Below, in pieces: positions 49,100 through 59,735 of a stretch of 64,000 nucleotides of DNA (position 1 is the first letter of the stretch; every line of letters begins with the position of its first letter). A program made the position numbers and the translations under genes. Origin of the DNA: Salinivibrio kushneri (GTDB lineage Bacteria > Pseudomonadota > Gammaproteobacteria > Enterobacterales > Vibrionaceae); the NCBI RefSeq assembly GCF_027286325.1, contig NZ_CP114588.1:620001-684000 (forward strand), in the 5' to 3' direction. Under the pieces are notes generated by a model. It was not told where the DNA came from and did not search any database. It saw only the letters and a list, made by a program, of their open reading frames with translations.

Positions 49100-49130
49100 T
49101 TTTCTCTGCAAGAGAAAAGCAGCACCAAAT

Positions 49131-49206
49131 GGGGCTATAGCTCAGCTGGGAGAGCGCCTGCCTTGCACGCAGGAGGTCAGCAGTTCGATCCTGCTTAGCT
49201 CCACCA
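49131..49206 (+). tRNA. tRNA-Ala (TGC)
   Basis: 76 nt with encoded CCA. The anticodon TGC lies in the loop CTTGCAC between CCTGC and GCAGG. It shares most of its body with the tRNA-Ala (GGC) two genes upstream. After it, 49207-49552 holds only boxA and the 23S leader stem. Confidence 0.97.
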
Positions 49207-49301
49207 CTTTACTCTTTGTTTTTACAGCAGTTGACATCTGTTGCGATGACTGCTGTCTGAAAGCAAAAATTAAAGTGATTTATCTTTTTGATAGATTCAC
49301 A

Positions 49302-49313
49302 TGCTCTTTAACA
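49302..49313 (+). promoter_or_regulatory. boxA antitermination site, 23S leader
   Basis: TGCTCTTTAACA is a perfect boxA match in the 16S-23S spacer. Confidence 0.88.
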
Positions 49314-49534
49314 ATCTGGAAAGCTGACAAGTCATTCTTAAAGAATGACAGTAAAGTTCTCAATCAGTGACAGAAATGTCACTCACACAATCAAGTGTGC
49401 TTGGGCTTTGTCTTAGTGATAAGCAAAGTCTCTATTTTGAGTCCGGCAAAAACAAAACCTTAATTAGTTGATGATTCAACACTCAGTGGTTTTGCGACGC
49501 AGATTTCTTTTTTAGACAATCTCGACGTAAAAAA

Positions 49535-49552
49535 GACCTCTTGGGGTTGTAT

Positions 49553-49559
<7 letters not shown>
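49535..49559 (+). other. 23S processing stem, leader half
   Basis: From GACCTCTTGGGG to GGTTAAG this strand pairs with 52431-52456 (CTTAACCATACAAC then ACCCAAGAGGTT), nearly without mismatch. It is the RNase III stem for 23S rRNA. Confidence 0.8.
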
Positions 49560-52430
<2,871 letters not shown>

Positions 52431-52438
<8 letters not shown>

Positions 52439-52456
52439 TACAACACCCAAGAGGTT
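52431..52456 (+). other. 23S processing stem, trailer half
   Basis: Complementary to 49535-49559. It overlaps the last bases of mature 23S. Confidence 0.75.
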
Positions 52457-52523
52457 TTGGGTTGGACTTGAAATAAGCCAGTTGATTGTGGCGAGAACGA
52501 ACAGCTTTCTAGATTACCGAATT

Positions 52524-52643
52524 TGCTTGGCGACCATAGCGCTTTGGACCCACCTGACTCCATGCCGAACTCAGTAGTGAAACGAAGCAGCGCCGATGGT
52601 AGTGTGGGGTCTCCCCATGTGAGAGTAGGACATCGCCAGGCTT
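52524..52643 (+). rRNA. 5S ribosomal RNA
   Basis: About 120 nt from TGCTTGGCGACC to CATCGCCAGGCTT, with CCACCTGACTCCATGCCGAA and GTAGTGTGGGGTCTCCCC as in E. coli 5S. The ends pair. Confidence 0.96.
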
Positions 52644-52763
52644 TGATTATAAATTGCGCCTATTGCTTGCGATTTTTGATAGCTGCGATGCTCATGTATT
52701 GGCATACACTGCGCGTCTCGCTTCAAAAATCCCTACGCATAGCTCGCGATTTAATCATCAAAG
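52641..52763. repeat. Long imperfect palindrome between 5S and tRNA-Asp
   Basis: The two ends, CTTTGATTATAAATTGCG and CGCGATTTAATCATCAAAG, are nearly complementary. Inner blocks also pair (GCGATTTTTGA with TTCAAAAATCCC, and CTATTGC with GCATAG, imperfectly). It would form an extended hairpin of about 120 nt in the pre-rRNA. The left end overlaps the last bases of 5S. A third CTTTGATGAG occurs at 52776-52785. Confidence 0.7.
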
Positions 52764-52801
52764 CAGGTTTGCGTAAGACTTTGATGAGACAGAATTGGTG
52801 C

Positions 52802-52878
52802 GGAGTGGTAGTTCAGTTGGTTAGAATACCGGCCTGTCACGCCGGGGGTCGCGGGTTCGAGTCCCGTCCACTCCGCCA
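52802..52878 (+). tRNA. tRNA-Asp (GTC)
   Basis: 77 nt with encoded CCA. The acceptor GGAGTGG pairs with CCACTCC. The anticodon GTC lies in GCCTGTCACGC. An Asp tRNA after 5S is also found in E. coli rrnH and rrnC. Confidence 0.97.
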
Positions 52879-52886
52879 CTATTTAT

Positions 52887-52963
<77 letters not shown>

Positions 52964-52967
52964 CTTG

Positions 52968-53000
52968 AAAAGCACTGACATCCGTCAGTGCTTTTTTTTT
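52968..53000 (+). terminator. rRNA operon terminator
   Basis: AAAAGCACTGAC and GTCAGTGCTTTT arms with a 4-base loop are followed by a long T-tract. It lies 4 bp after tRNA-Trp. Confidence 0.92.
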
Positions 53001-53052
53001 GATTTCAATATTACCGATAGACTAACTTATGGGTGGTTTTTGGTGTGACATC

Positions 53053-53110
53053 AAAGTCCGCGTGTTGGGGGCTGGGTCGCCAGTCCGATCGAATCCCTCT
53101 ACCCCTGCCA
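53053..53110 (+). pseudogene. Broken duplicate of the tRNA-Trp 3' half
   Basis: AAAGTCCGCGTGTTGGGGG and GAATCCCTCTACCCCTGCCA repeat the anticodon-arm end, variable loop and 3' end of the tRNA-Trp at 52923-52963. TTC of the T-loop is replaced by about 17 extra bases (CTGGGTCGCCAGTCCGATC region). The 5' half is absent, so no tRNA can form. The copied block continues through the terminator. Confidence 0.88.
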
Positions 53111-53114
53111 CTTG

Positions 53115-53146
53115 AAAAGCACTGACATCAGTCAGTGCTTTTTTTT
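53115..53146 (+). terminator. Second copy of the rRNA operon terminator
   Basis: Identical to the first terminator except for the loop base (ATCA in place of ATCC). It is part of the duplicated block with the broken tRNA-Trp. Confidence 0.88.
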
Positions 53147-53166
53147 GATCTATTCAAACAAGTCTT

Positions 53167-53565
53167 CTAATAGTTTTTGGCCACAAATTGGCTTGGGCCT
53201 GTTGCATCGGGCTGGTGACTAAAACAAAGCTCATAGGCAAATGCCGTGGTATGCATTGGTTCTGTTCGGCTCTCACTGTGATATTCGACTTCCACAATCA
53301 CTCTCTGGTAACCAGAGCCCTCAAATGCATCGAGTTTAGGTAGAAAGTGAGATAAGTCCTCAGCTTTTAAAAGCCAGCCTTCAACACGATCTTTGACAGA
53401 GTCGCTGAGCTCAATGCCAGGATAACCTGAGGCCGATCCCCAACCACGATCAGTGCGTATTGCTTGTATACTTGCAGGGAACCATTGACCATGGACATCC
53501 GAGAGCACATGGTGATTTGTGCCCTCTGGACACAGGGTTCCGTATACGAAGAGGTTGTTAAGCAT
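53167..53565 (-). CDS. Gamma-glutamylcyclotransferase-like (AIG2/GGCT family) protein
   Basis: The protein has 132 residues. NLFVYGTLCPEGTNHHVLSD is the glycine-rich family start (xxYGTLxxGxxNH). The conserved acidic residue appears in LDAFEGSGYQRVIVEVEY, the place of the catalytic Glu in gamma-glutamylcyclotransferases. The substrate is not known; YtfP-like repair or amide cyclisation roles are possible. It stands alone, convergent on the duplicated rRNA terminator. Confidence 0.82.
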   Translation of the reverse strand: MLNNLFVYGTLCPEGTNHHVLSDVHGQWFPASIQAIRTDRGWGSASGYPGIELSDSVKDRVEGWLLKAEDLSHFLPKLDAFEGSGYQRVIVEVEYHSESRTEPMHTTAFAYELCFSHQPDATGPSQFVAKNY

Positions 53566-53749
53566 AGGCGTCGCTCCATGAATGCACTTTGTTATTATTT
53601 CTTTTCTATCCTATCTCTGAGTTGAAGTAAGCAGCAAGTAATAAGTCAGGGCAATCACTTGTCTTTCAGCCTTCGTGATCGCAAAATCGGCGCTCATTCT
53701 AGTAACAACCTATACTCACACTGGCAAGCGTTATGGTGGTGATTAAGCA

Positions 53750-54592
53750 ATGAAAAGACGTATTGGTAAGGTAGTGGCATGGGGCAGTGCTATTTTTGTC
53801 CCTGCTGCGGTGATTGGCGTCAATGGCTACTTCACCGTGCCTGACAGCACCCAGCTCCATACGGTGTCTGGTATACATCGCCAGTGCGTTGATTACACAC
53901 ATTCTTTACCACTTGATGAACAAGGCCGTTTTTCATTATTGGTATGGAATATTTATAAACAACAGCGTCCTCAGTGGGACACGGCGTTAAGTCAGTATCA
54001 TCAACCTCACCGATTGATGTTGTTACAAGAGGCAAGCTTTGGTCCACAATTAGCGCGTTGGATCACGCAAGCATCCTTGCACTATGACCAAGCTTATGCG
54101 TTTGCGATGCAAGATGCCGTTGCAGGGGTGATGAATCTTTCCAAAGTGAATCCTTTACACAGTTGTGCGTATACCGCGGTCGAGCCGTATTTGCGCCTTC
54201 CTAAAAGTGCTCTATATAGTGAATACCAGCTCTCCAATGGACAACGCCTTGCGGTGGTGAATATCCATAGCATTAACTTTACTTATGCAATGGCCGCTTA
54301 TAAGAAGCAGTTGGCTGCATTGGAGCAAGCATTGGCGCGTGTCGATGGGCCTATTATTTTAGCCGGTGATTTTAATACGTGGTCTCAACGGCGGTTAGAC
54401 GCGGTGAGAGCGATGGTTACGCGTCTGTCATTGCAAGAAATGCGTTATCACCCCGATGAGCGAATGACTAAATTTGGGTTGCCGCTGGATCATGTTTTCT
54501 ACCGTGGATTATCGGTAGAAAAGGCGAGTGCGATAGATAATGGTGCCTCCGATCACGCAGCGATAGAGGCACAATTGAAAGTCACAGGATAG
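53750..54592 (+). CDS. yafD: Endonuclease/exonuclease/phosphatase family protein YafD
   Basis: The protein has 280 residues. An N-terminal signal or membrane anchor (VVAWGSAIFVPAAVIGVNGY) is followed by an EEP-fold domain: LLVWNIYKQQ (Asn), LMLLQEA (catalytic Glu), NIHSINF, LAGDFNTWSQRRLDAV (Asp and Asn), and the terminal DNGASDHAAIEAQL with the SDH motif. All EEP residues are present, so it is probably an active phosphoesterase facing the periplasm or membrane. The substrate is unknown. E. coli yafD also lies between an rrn operon and mltD. Confidence 0.88.
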   Translation: MKRRIGKVVAWGSAIFVPAAVIGVNGYFTVPDSTQLHTVSGIHRQCVDYTHSLPLDEQGRFSLLVWNIYKQQRPQWDTALSQYHQPHRLMLLQEASFGPQLARWITQASLHYDQAYAFAMQDAVAGVMNLSKVNPLHSCAYTAVEPYLRLPKSALYSEYQLSNGQRLAVVNIHSINFTYAMAAYKKQLAALEQALARVDGPIILAGDFNTWSQRRLDAVRAMVTRLSLQEMRYHPDERMTKFGLPLDHVFYRGLSVEKASAIDNGASDHAAIEAQLKVTG

Positions 54593-54597
54593 AGGCA

Positions 54598-54616
54598 GCG
54601 AGGGGATTCCCCTCGC
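54598..54616. terminator. Hairpin between yafD and the Yip1-family gene
   Basis: GCGAGGGG and CCCCTCGC form a perfect 8-bp stem with a 3-base loop at a convergent junction. No T-tract is present, so termination strength is doubtful. Confidence 0.5.
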
Positions 54617-54625
54617 AGAATGTTC

Positions 54626-55315
54626 CTAGCTTAGTGCTATGATGATGGCCCAACTGGCAAAGACGGCAACCCAAGGCAGGGTGGCGACGACAATCGCTTT
54701 GCCATGATTGAGTGGTGTCCAAGTGCCGATAACCGTAATACTTAATACCCAGTACCACGGGAGCAGCAGCGGTAAGCTTGCTGCCCATGCACTCCATGAG
54801 GAGGCGAGCGGCAATTTGAGTAAGCCATTAAGACTGTTTAAGTCCGCATGAGCCGGCAAAATAAAACCGGATGATAAGGTCATATTGGTATAGCTTGCTA
54901 AATCGCCCACGACCGCGGGTATAAAGATAAAGCAAGATGCTGCGAGCCAGTGACGATAGCCAAAGTTAGGGGCGTCTTGTTTCGTGGCTAACCGAAACCA
55001 AAGTGCTAAGGCAAAAATGACTGCCGCTCGGCCAAACCAATCTCCGAGCACTTCAGAGGCAAGGAGTGTTTCACGTTGTAACCACTTTTCGGCGTCTGCA
55101 GGCGGCATCGACAATTGTTGCGCGAGTGCTTGCTGCAGCGCGGCAAGGTTAGTGTGGTCAAAATAAGCACTCCAAAATGCAATAGCGCTGAGGCACATGA
55201 GCAAATAAGCCAACCAGCCCCATACCGGGCGCTGGCTTAATGCAGCAAAGCATGCACTGGGACGAAGGACGATGTCTCTTAAGGCAAACAATGGATTGGC
55301 TGAGGCTTGCATCAT
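54626..55315 (-). CDS. Yip1-family inner membrane protein
   Basis: The protein has 229 residues with about five membrane segments (for example WLAYLLMCLSAIAFWSAYF, SCFIFIPAVVGDLASY and LPLLLPWYWVLSITVIGTW). PLFALRDIVLRPSACFAALSQRP before the first segment is typical of bacterial YIP1 proteins. The function is unknown. Its ATG overlaps the mltD stop (ATGA), so it is translated with mltD. That suggests an envelope role, though this is inference. Confidence 0.8.
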   Translation of the reverse strand: MMQASANPLFALRDIVLRPSACFAALSQRPVWGWLAYLLMCLSAIAFWSAYFDHTNLAALQQALAQQLSMPPADAEKWLQRETLLASEVLGDWFGRAAVIFALALWFRLATKQDAPNFGYRHWLAASCFIFIPAVVGDLASYTNMTLSSGFILPAHADLNSLNGLLKLPLASSWSAWAASLPLLLPWYWVLSITVIGTWTPLNHGKAIVVATLPWVAVFASWAIIIALS

Positions 55316-56889
55316 GAGCCGCTACTCCGAGAAATGTCGATATGCAGGGTTAGCTTCTGCCCTGGTTGGATATACGCGTTCTGGCGTAACTGGTTCCATT
55401 TAACCAGCTCGGCAACTGATACATTGTAGCGTTGTGCAATACTGCTCAATGAATCACCTTGGCGAATTCGGTAAGTAATTGTACGGATGCGACGTGCATC
55501 CCCTTCTTTATCCCAAACGACCAACTTCTGGCCAATGCTGAGGGTATCGCGAGGACTCATGCCGTTCCACTTAGCGAGCTGACGATAATCAACGTCATAA
55601 CGGCGGGCGATTGTCCAAAAACTGTCGCCTTGGCGTACGGTGTGGGTGCGCTTATGGCCATCTCGCTCCGCTGCTTGCAATGCTGCGAGGCGCTGTGGTG
55701 CGCTTAGCGTGTATTGTGACTCATCTTTCAGCGAAACAGGGATCATCAGGCGCTGACCCACGCGAATACGTGAGGAGCGGAGTTGGTTAGCGCGTTTTAA
55801 AACCTTGACCGTTGTGTTGTACTCAGCCGCGATTTCACTCAGGCTATCGCCTGACTTTACTGCATAGCGCTCCACGCGAAGCCCTTGGTTGTCATTTTTA
55901 GCCAACTCAGTGTTAAAGCGTTCCACATTTTCGTTGGGCAACAACAAATGGGTGGGCCCTGATGGTGATGTTGCCCAGTGGTTATACGCGGGGTTAAGGC
56001 TTTGTAGCTCAGAAACACTTAATCCGGCATAGTTCGCCGCGAGGGCGAGATCCATTTGCATCTTAGGATCGACCAAGGTGAGTGCAGGCTGGTTCGGGAT
56101 TTCTGGCACGTCTAGCCCATATTGTTCTTGGTTGCGTAGCACATCACCAAGCGCGATCAGCTTAGGCACATAACTGCTGGTTTCTTTGGGGAGATCTAAA
56201 TGCCAAAAGTCGGTGGGTTGACCACGTTGCTCGTTGCGACGAATAGCACGAGCCACGCGTCCTTCACCGGAGTTATATGCAGCGATAGCGTGTAACCAGT
56301 TGCCGTCAAACATGCCATGCAAATACTCGAGGTAATCGAGCGCCGCATCGGTTGATTGCATCACATCACGCCGGCCGTCGTACCACCAATTTTGTTCTAG
56401 GCCAAACCGGCGGCCGGTTGCTGGAACAAACTGCCAAAGGCCAGCAGCCCGACCATGCGAGTAAGCAAACTGGTCAAATGAGCTTTCTACGACAGGAAGC
56501 AGCGCTAGCTCCAGTGGCATGTTACGCGCTTCGACTTTCTCCACGATTAGGTGTAAAAATGGCGTGGCGCGTTCAGCCACAGTAGCAAGGTGATTAGGGT
56601 ACTTTAAGTACCAATTACGATAACGGCGCACCGAGGCGTTATCAGGCACTGGAAGCGAAAGCTGCATACTGATGCGTTGCCACACATCATCCTGTTTTTG
56701 CGGGGAAAGTACCGTGGGCGTTGTTGGTGTGGTTTTCTTGGGCGTCTCTGTGGCTTTATCAGGCGAGCGCGTTGTTTCTTTTGCGACAACGGGCGGTGCC
56801 TCGGAGGCGATATCCGTATTTTGAGCGTCGCCGATAGACTGACAGCCGCTCAGCAACAGCGTGCTCAATATAACAAAACGGTACTTCAT
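55312..56889 (-). CDS. mltD: Membrane-bound lytic murein transglycosylase D
   Basis: Cleaves peptidoglycan glycan strands to 1,6-anhydro ends. From the ATG at 56889 the protein has 525 residues; a frame from 57096 adds 69 residues lying in gloB and is rejected. MKYRFVILSTLLLSGCQ is a lipoprotein signal with lipobox LLSGC. The SLT domain (about 110-260) has the catalytic Glu in LPVVESSFDQFAYSHGRAAG and GLWQFVPATGRRFGL. Three LysM domains follow (about 340-384, 410-454 and 472-516); E. coli MltD has two. It overlaps the Yip1-family gene by 4 bp. Confidence 0.95.
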   Translation of the reverse strand: MKYRFVILSTLLLSGCQSIGDAQNTDIASEAPPVVAKETTRSPDKATETPKKTTPTTPTVLSPQKQDDVWQRISMQLSLPVPDNASVRRYRNWYLKYPNHLATVAERATPFLHLIVEKVEARNMPLELALLPVVESSFDQFAYSHGRAAGLWQFVPATGRRFGLEQNWWYDGRRDVMQSTDAALDYLEYLHGMFDGNWLHAIAAYNSGEGRVARAIRRNEQRGQPTDFWHLDLPKETSSYVPKLIALGDVLRNQEQYGLDVPEIPNQPALTLVDPKMQMDLALAANYAGLSVSELQSLNPAYNHWATSPSGPTHLLLPNENVERFNTELAKNDNQGLRVERYAVKSGDSLSEIAAEYNTTVKVLKRANQLRSSRIRVGQRLMIPVSLKDESQYTLSAPQRLAALQAAERDGHKRTHTVRQGDSFWTIARRYDVDYRQLAKWNGMSPRDTLSIGQKLVVWDKEGDARRIRTITYRIRQGDSLSSIAQRYNVSVAELVKWNQLRQNAYIQPGQKLTLHIDISRSSGS

Positions 56890-56959
56890 TGCATAAAACC
56901 TTCGTCCAAAATAGCCGATGATGATAGGGGCTGGTCTCATTGATGACAAGAGACTCAGC

Positions 56960-57718
56960 TCAAAATTCGTCCTTCCACTGACGCAGCGCACGGAAAACGG
57001 CAAGCTCATCGTCGGCTGTGGTGCGACCAGCGACCGCTTGAATGACTGTCGGTTCTTGGGTTCGCAAAAACGGATTAATACGCTTTTCTCGCTCAATAGT
57101 GCTGGGGAGTGTTTGCTTACCTTGGGCGCGTAAGCGGTTCACTTCTTCCCGGTATAGATGTAATGCGTCGTTTTCAGGCTCTACAGTCAGCGCAAACGCG
57201 ACATTGGCGGCGGTATACTCATGGGCGCAATATACTTGCGTTTCAATGGGTAATGATGCCATTTTTTTCAATGAGTTAAGCGATTGCTCAGCGGTGCCAC
57301 CGAGTAAACGGCCACAACCGGCTGAAAATAACGCATCGCCACAGAACAGCTTACCGTCTCCGACAAAGGCAATATGATCGTCTGTGTGTCCTTCGACGCC
57401 GACCACGAGAAAGCGGTGGTCAAAGACATCAATTTGGTCACCGTCGCTGACAGCCATCGTCAGTCGCGGGATAGGTTGAACATCGGGGCCGATCACTTTC
57501 GCGCTTGGCGCATAGCGTACAAGATCGTCAATACCATTGGTGTGATCCCAATGGTGGTGCGTGATAAGAATGCACGATAAAGTCAATGAATTCGCTTTGA
57601 GGTAGTCAATAACCTGACTTGCCTCACCTGGATCGACCACGGCGCAGCGATTATCTTCACTAATAATGAGCCATATGTAATTATCGTTAAATGCAGGTAT
57701 GCTTTTTACATGAAGCAT
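56960..57718 (-). CDS. gloB: Hydroxyacylglutathione hydrolase (glyoxalase II)
   Basis: Hydrolyses S-lactoylglutathione to lactate and glutathione in methylglyoxal detoxification. The protein has 252 residues (E. coli 251). The metallo-beta-lactamase motif [15 protein letters not shown] (THxHxDH), the bridging Asp in [14 protein letters not shown], and the His in [10 protein letters not shown] and [14 protein letters not shown] bind the metals. The C-terminal glutathione-binding domain is present ([11 protein letters not shown]). It is divergent from the yafS-like gene, the same pair as in E. coli. Confidence 0.96.
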   Translation of the reverse strand: MLHVKSIPAFNDNYIWLIISEDNRCAVVDPGEASQVIDYLKANSLTLSCILITHHHWDHTNGIDDLVRYAPSAKVIGPDVQPIPRLTMAVSDGDQIDVFDHRFLVVGVEGHTDDHIAFVGDGKLFCGDALFSAGCGRLLGGTAEQSLNSLKKMASLPIETQVYCAHEYTAANVAFALTVEPENDALHLYREEVNRLRAQGKQTLPSTIEREKRINPFLRTQEPTVIQAVAGRTTADDELAVFRALRQWKDEF

Positions 57719-57751
57719 TGGGTTCTCCAGCGATAGAATGAGCCTTAATCA

Positions 57752-58477
57752 ATGAAACCAGCGCGCATAGAACATCAGTTTGACTATCCCTATACGTGGG
57801 ACCAAGTTGCTTACGGTGATTGGGCGCGCACCCAATTGCAAACTCGGCTGGATGAATGGCTGCCGACCTTATTTGGCTACCACTTGCTGAAATTGGGCGG
57901 CTTAAGCTGCGAGCTAGTCAGTGAACAGTGTAACATTCAACACCAAGTCTGTGTCGACCAACATAACCCAATGCGCAATGTGACCGCGACACACTATGCC
58001 TTGCCATTTATCGAGAAATCTTTTGATGCGTGTGTATTAGCGCACCAACTTGATTATAGCGATGATCCGCACCGTTTATTGCGAGAGATTGATCGCGTGA
58101 TGATTGATGACGGTTGCTTGATTATATCGGGTGTTAATCCCACAAGCTTATTGGGCGTAAAAAAGTTTCTACGTGGCAGGCATCAACGGCTCCCGTGGTC
58201 GGGACGTATGTTTTCACCTCTTCGCGTTAAAGATTGGTTGAGTGTGATGAATTATGAGGTGGTTGAGGCGCACCAAATGGGACTATGGCCGACTCATCGA
58301 CCCAGCGCTCGCCATGCTTGGATAGAGAGTAGCGCCAGTATGGTGACACCAGCGCTCGGCGCCATTTATTTGATTATTGCCCGTAAGCGTAGCTACCCGT
58401 TAAAACCGATTAAGCCTCGTTGGAAACTCAAGCAAGCTGTCTCACCGCTGGGCGGGGTTGTTCCCAACGGCGGTTAA
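57752..58477 (+). CDS. yafS: Class I SAM-dependent methyltransferase (YafS-like)
   Basis: The protein has 241 residues. The glycine-rich motif I is weak (LKLGGLSCELV). The later motifs LPFIEKSFDACVLAHQLDYS and RLLREIDRVMIDDGCLIISG fit the UbiE/Methyltransf_11 type. NPTSLLGVKKFL and the tail match E. coli YafS. The substrate is unknown. It lies between gloB and rnhA, as in E. coli, which supports the symbol. Confidence 0.82.
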   Translation: MKPARIEHQFDYPYTWDQVAYGDWARTQLQTRLDEWLPTLFGYHLLKLGGLSCELVSEQCNIQHQVCVDQHNPMRNVTATHYALPFIEKSFDACVLAHQLDYSDDPHRLLREIDRVMIDDGCLIISGVNPTSLLGVKKFLRGRHQRLPWSGRMFSPLRVKDWLSVMNYEVVEAHQMGLWPTHRPSARHAWIESSASMVTPALGAIYLIIARKRSYPLKPIKPRWKLKQAVSPLGGVVPNGG

Positions 58478-58485
58478 AAATTGGA

Positions 58486-58953
58486 TTAGTCTACAGGCTG
58501 GTAGCCTTCATCGGTGTTTGTAGGGTGGTTGGCGGCGTCGCGCGCGAGCTCGTCACAACGCTCATTTTCCGGGTGCCCAGCGTGGCCTTTTACCCAGTTC
58601 CACGTGATTTGATGCTTAGATGCCGCTTGATCAAGCTGTTGCCACAGATCGGCATTTTTCACCGGTTTCTTGTCCGCCGTCTTCCATTGGCGTTTTTTCC
58701 AATTATGGATCCATTGGGTGATCCCTTGTCGAACGTACTGGCTGTCTGTGGTGAGAACCACGTTACAGCTTGTATTGAGCGCATTTAAGCCGACAATGGC
58801 GGCCATTAGCTCCATGCGATTGTTGGTGGTGAGGGTGAAACCGGCACTCAAGGTTTTTTCATGTTGTTTATAGCGCATCACCACGCCATACCCGCCCGGA
58901 CCTGGGTTGCCGAGACAAGAACCGTCTGTGAAAATTTCTACCTGCTTGGTCAT
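58486..58953 (-). CDS. rnhA: Ribonuclease HI
   Basis: Degrades RNA in RNA-DNA hybrids. The protein has 155 residues, the same as E. coli. The catalytic residues are seen in [20 protein letters not shown] (Asp10), [13 protein letters not shown] (Glu48), [13 protein letters not shown] (Asp70) and [15 protein letters not shown] (Asp134). The handle region [20 protein letters not shown] is intact. It is divergent from dnaQ across about 50 bp, as in E. coli. Confidence 0.98.
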   Translation of the reverse strand: MTKQVEIFTDGSCLGNPGPGGYGVVMRYKQHEKTLSAGFTLTTNNRMELMAAIVGLNALNTSCNVVLTTDSQYVRQGITQWIHNWKKRQWKTADKKPVKNADLWQQLDQAASKHQITWNWVKGHAGHPENERCDELARDAANHPTNTDEGYQPVD

Positions 58954-59004
58954 CTTTGATACTATTAGCTATTCATCTGAGCCAAGTTTGACACAGTTAT
59001 TGCC

Positions 59005-59727
59005 ATGAAAGCGAATTACGATCGCCTCGTCGTGCTTGATACCGAAACTACCGGTATGAACCGCGAAGGGGGGCCGCATTACCAAGGCCACAATATTATT
59101 GAAATCGGCGCGGTAGAGATCATCAACCGTAAGCTCACGGGGCGGCACTTTCATGCCTATATAAAGCCCACTCGTGCTATCGACCCTGAGGCGATTGCGG
59201 TGCACGGTATCACCGATGCCTTTTTGGCCGACAAGCCGCAATACGCGCAAATCCATCAAGCCTTTGTCGATTTTATTCAAGGGGCGGAGTTGATCGCTCA
59301 TAACGCGCCCTTTGATGTGGGGTTTATGGATTATGAATTCAAAAACCTAGGTGTCTCACTGCAAACCACTGAGCTTTGCACCATCACAGACACCTTAGCG
59401 ATGGCGAAGAAAATCTTCCCTGGAAAGCGTAACAACCTTGATGTGTTGTGCGATCGCTACGGTATTGATAACTCTCGGCGAACGCTTCACGGCGCATTGT
59501 TGGATGCGGAGATCCTCGCTGACGTTTACCTATTAATGACAGGGGGACAAACTAACCTGTCGTTTAATGCCGGTACTGATACGGATAATGCGAGTCCAAT
59601 GGCACCAAGAACCGTTAAGCGTCAGAAATCGCTAAAGGTTATTCCCGCATCGGCCGATGAAATGAGTGCGCATGAAGCGCGTTTAGACTTTATCGAGCAA
59701 AATGGTAGCTGTCTTTGGCGGCAGTAG
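59005..59727 (+). CDS. dnaQ: DNA polymerase III epsilon subunit (proofreading exonuclease)
   Basis: The 3'-5' proofreader of the replicase. The protein has 240 residues (E. coli 243). LVLDTETTGMNREGG carries Exo I Asp and Glu, NAPFDVGFMDYEF is Exo II, and HGALLDAEILADVYLLMTGG is Exo III with the catalytic His and Asp. The beta-clamp motif QTNLSF (about 185-190) stands in the place of E. coli QTSMAF. The tail that binds alpha follows. The window also holds dnaE, so two replicase core genes lie about 23 kb apart. Confidence 0.97.
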   Translation: MKANYDRLVVLDTETTGMNREGGPHYQGHNIIEIGAVEIINRKLTGRHFHAYIKPTRAIDPEAIAVHGITDAFLADKPQYAQIHQAFVDFIQGAELIAHNAPFDVGFMDYEFKNLGVSLQTTELCTITDTLAMAKKIFPGKRNNLDVLCDRYGIDNSRRTLHGALLDAEILADVYLLMTGGQTNLSFNAGTDTDNASPMAPRTVKRQKSLKVIPASADEMSAHEARLDFIEQNGSCLWRQ

Positions 59728-59735
59728 GAGAATGC

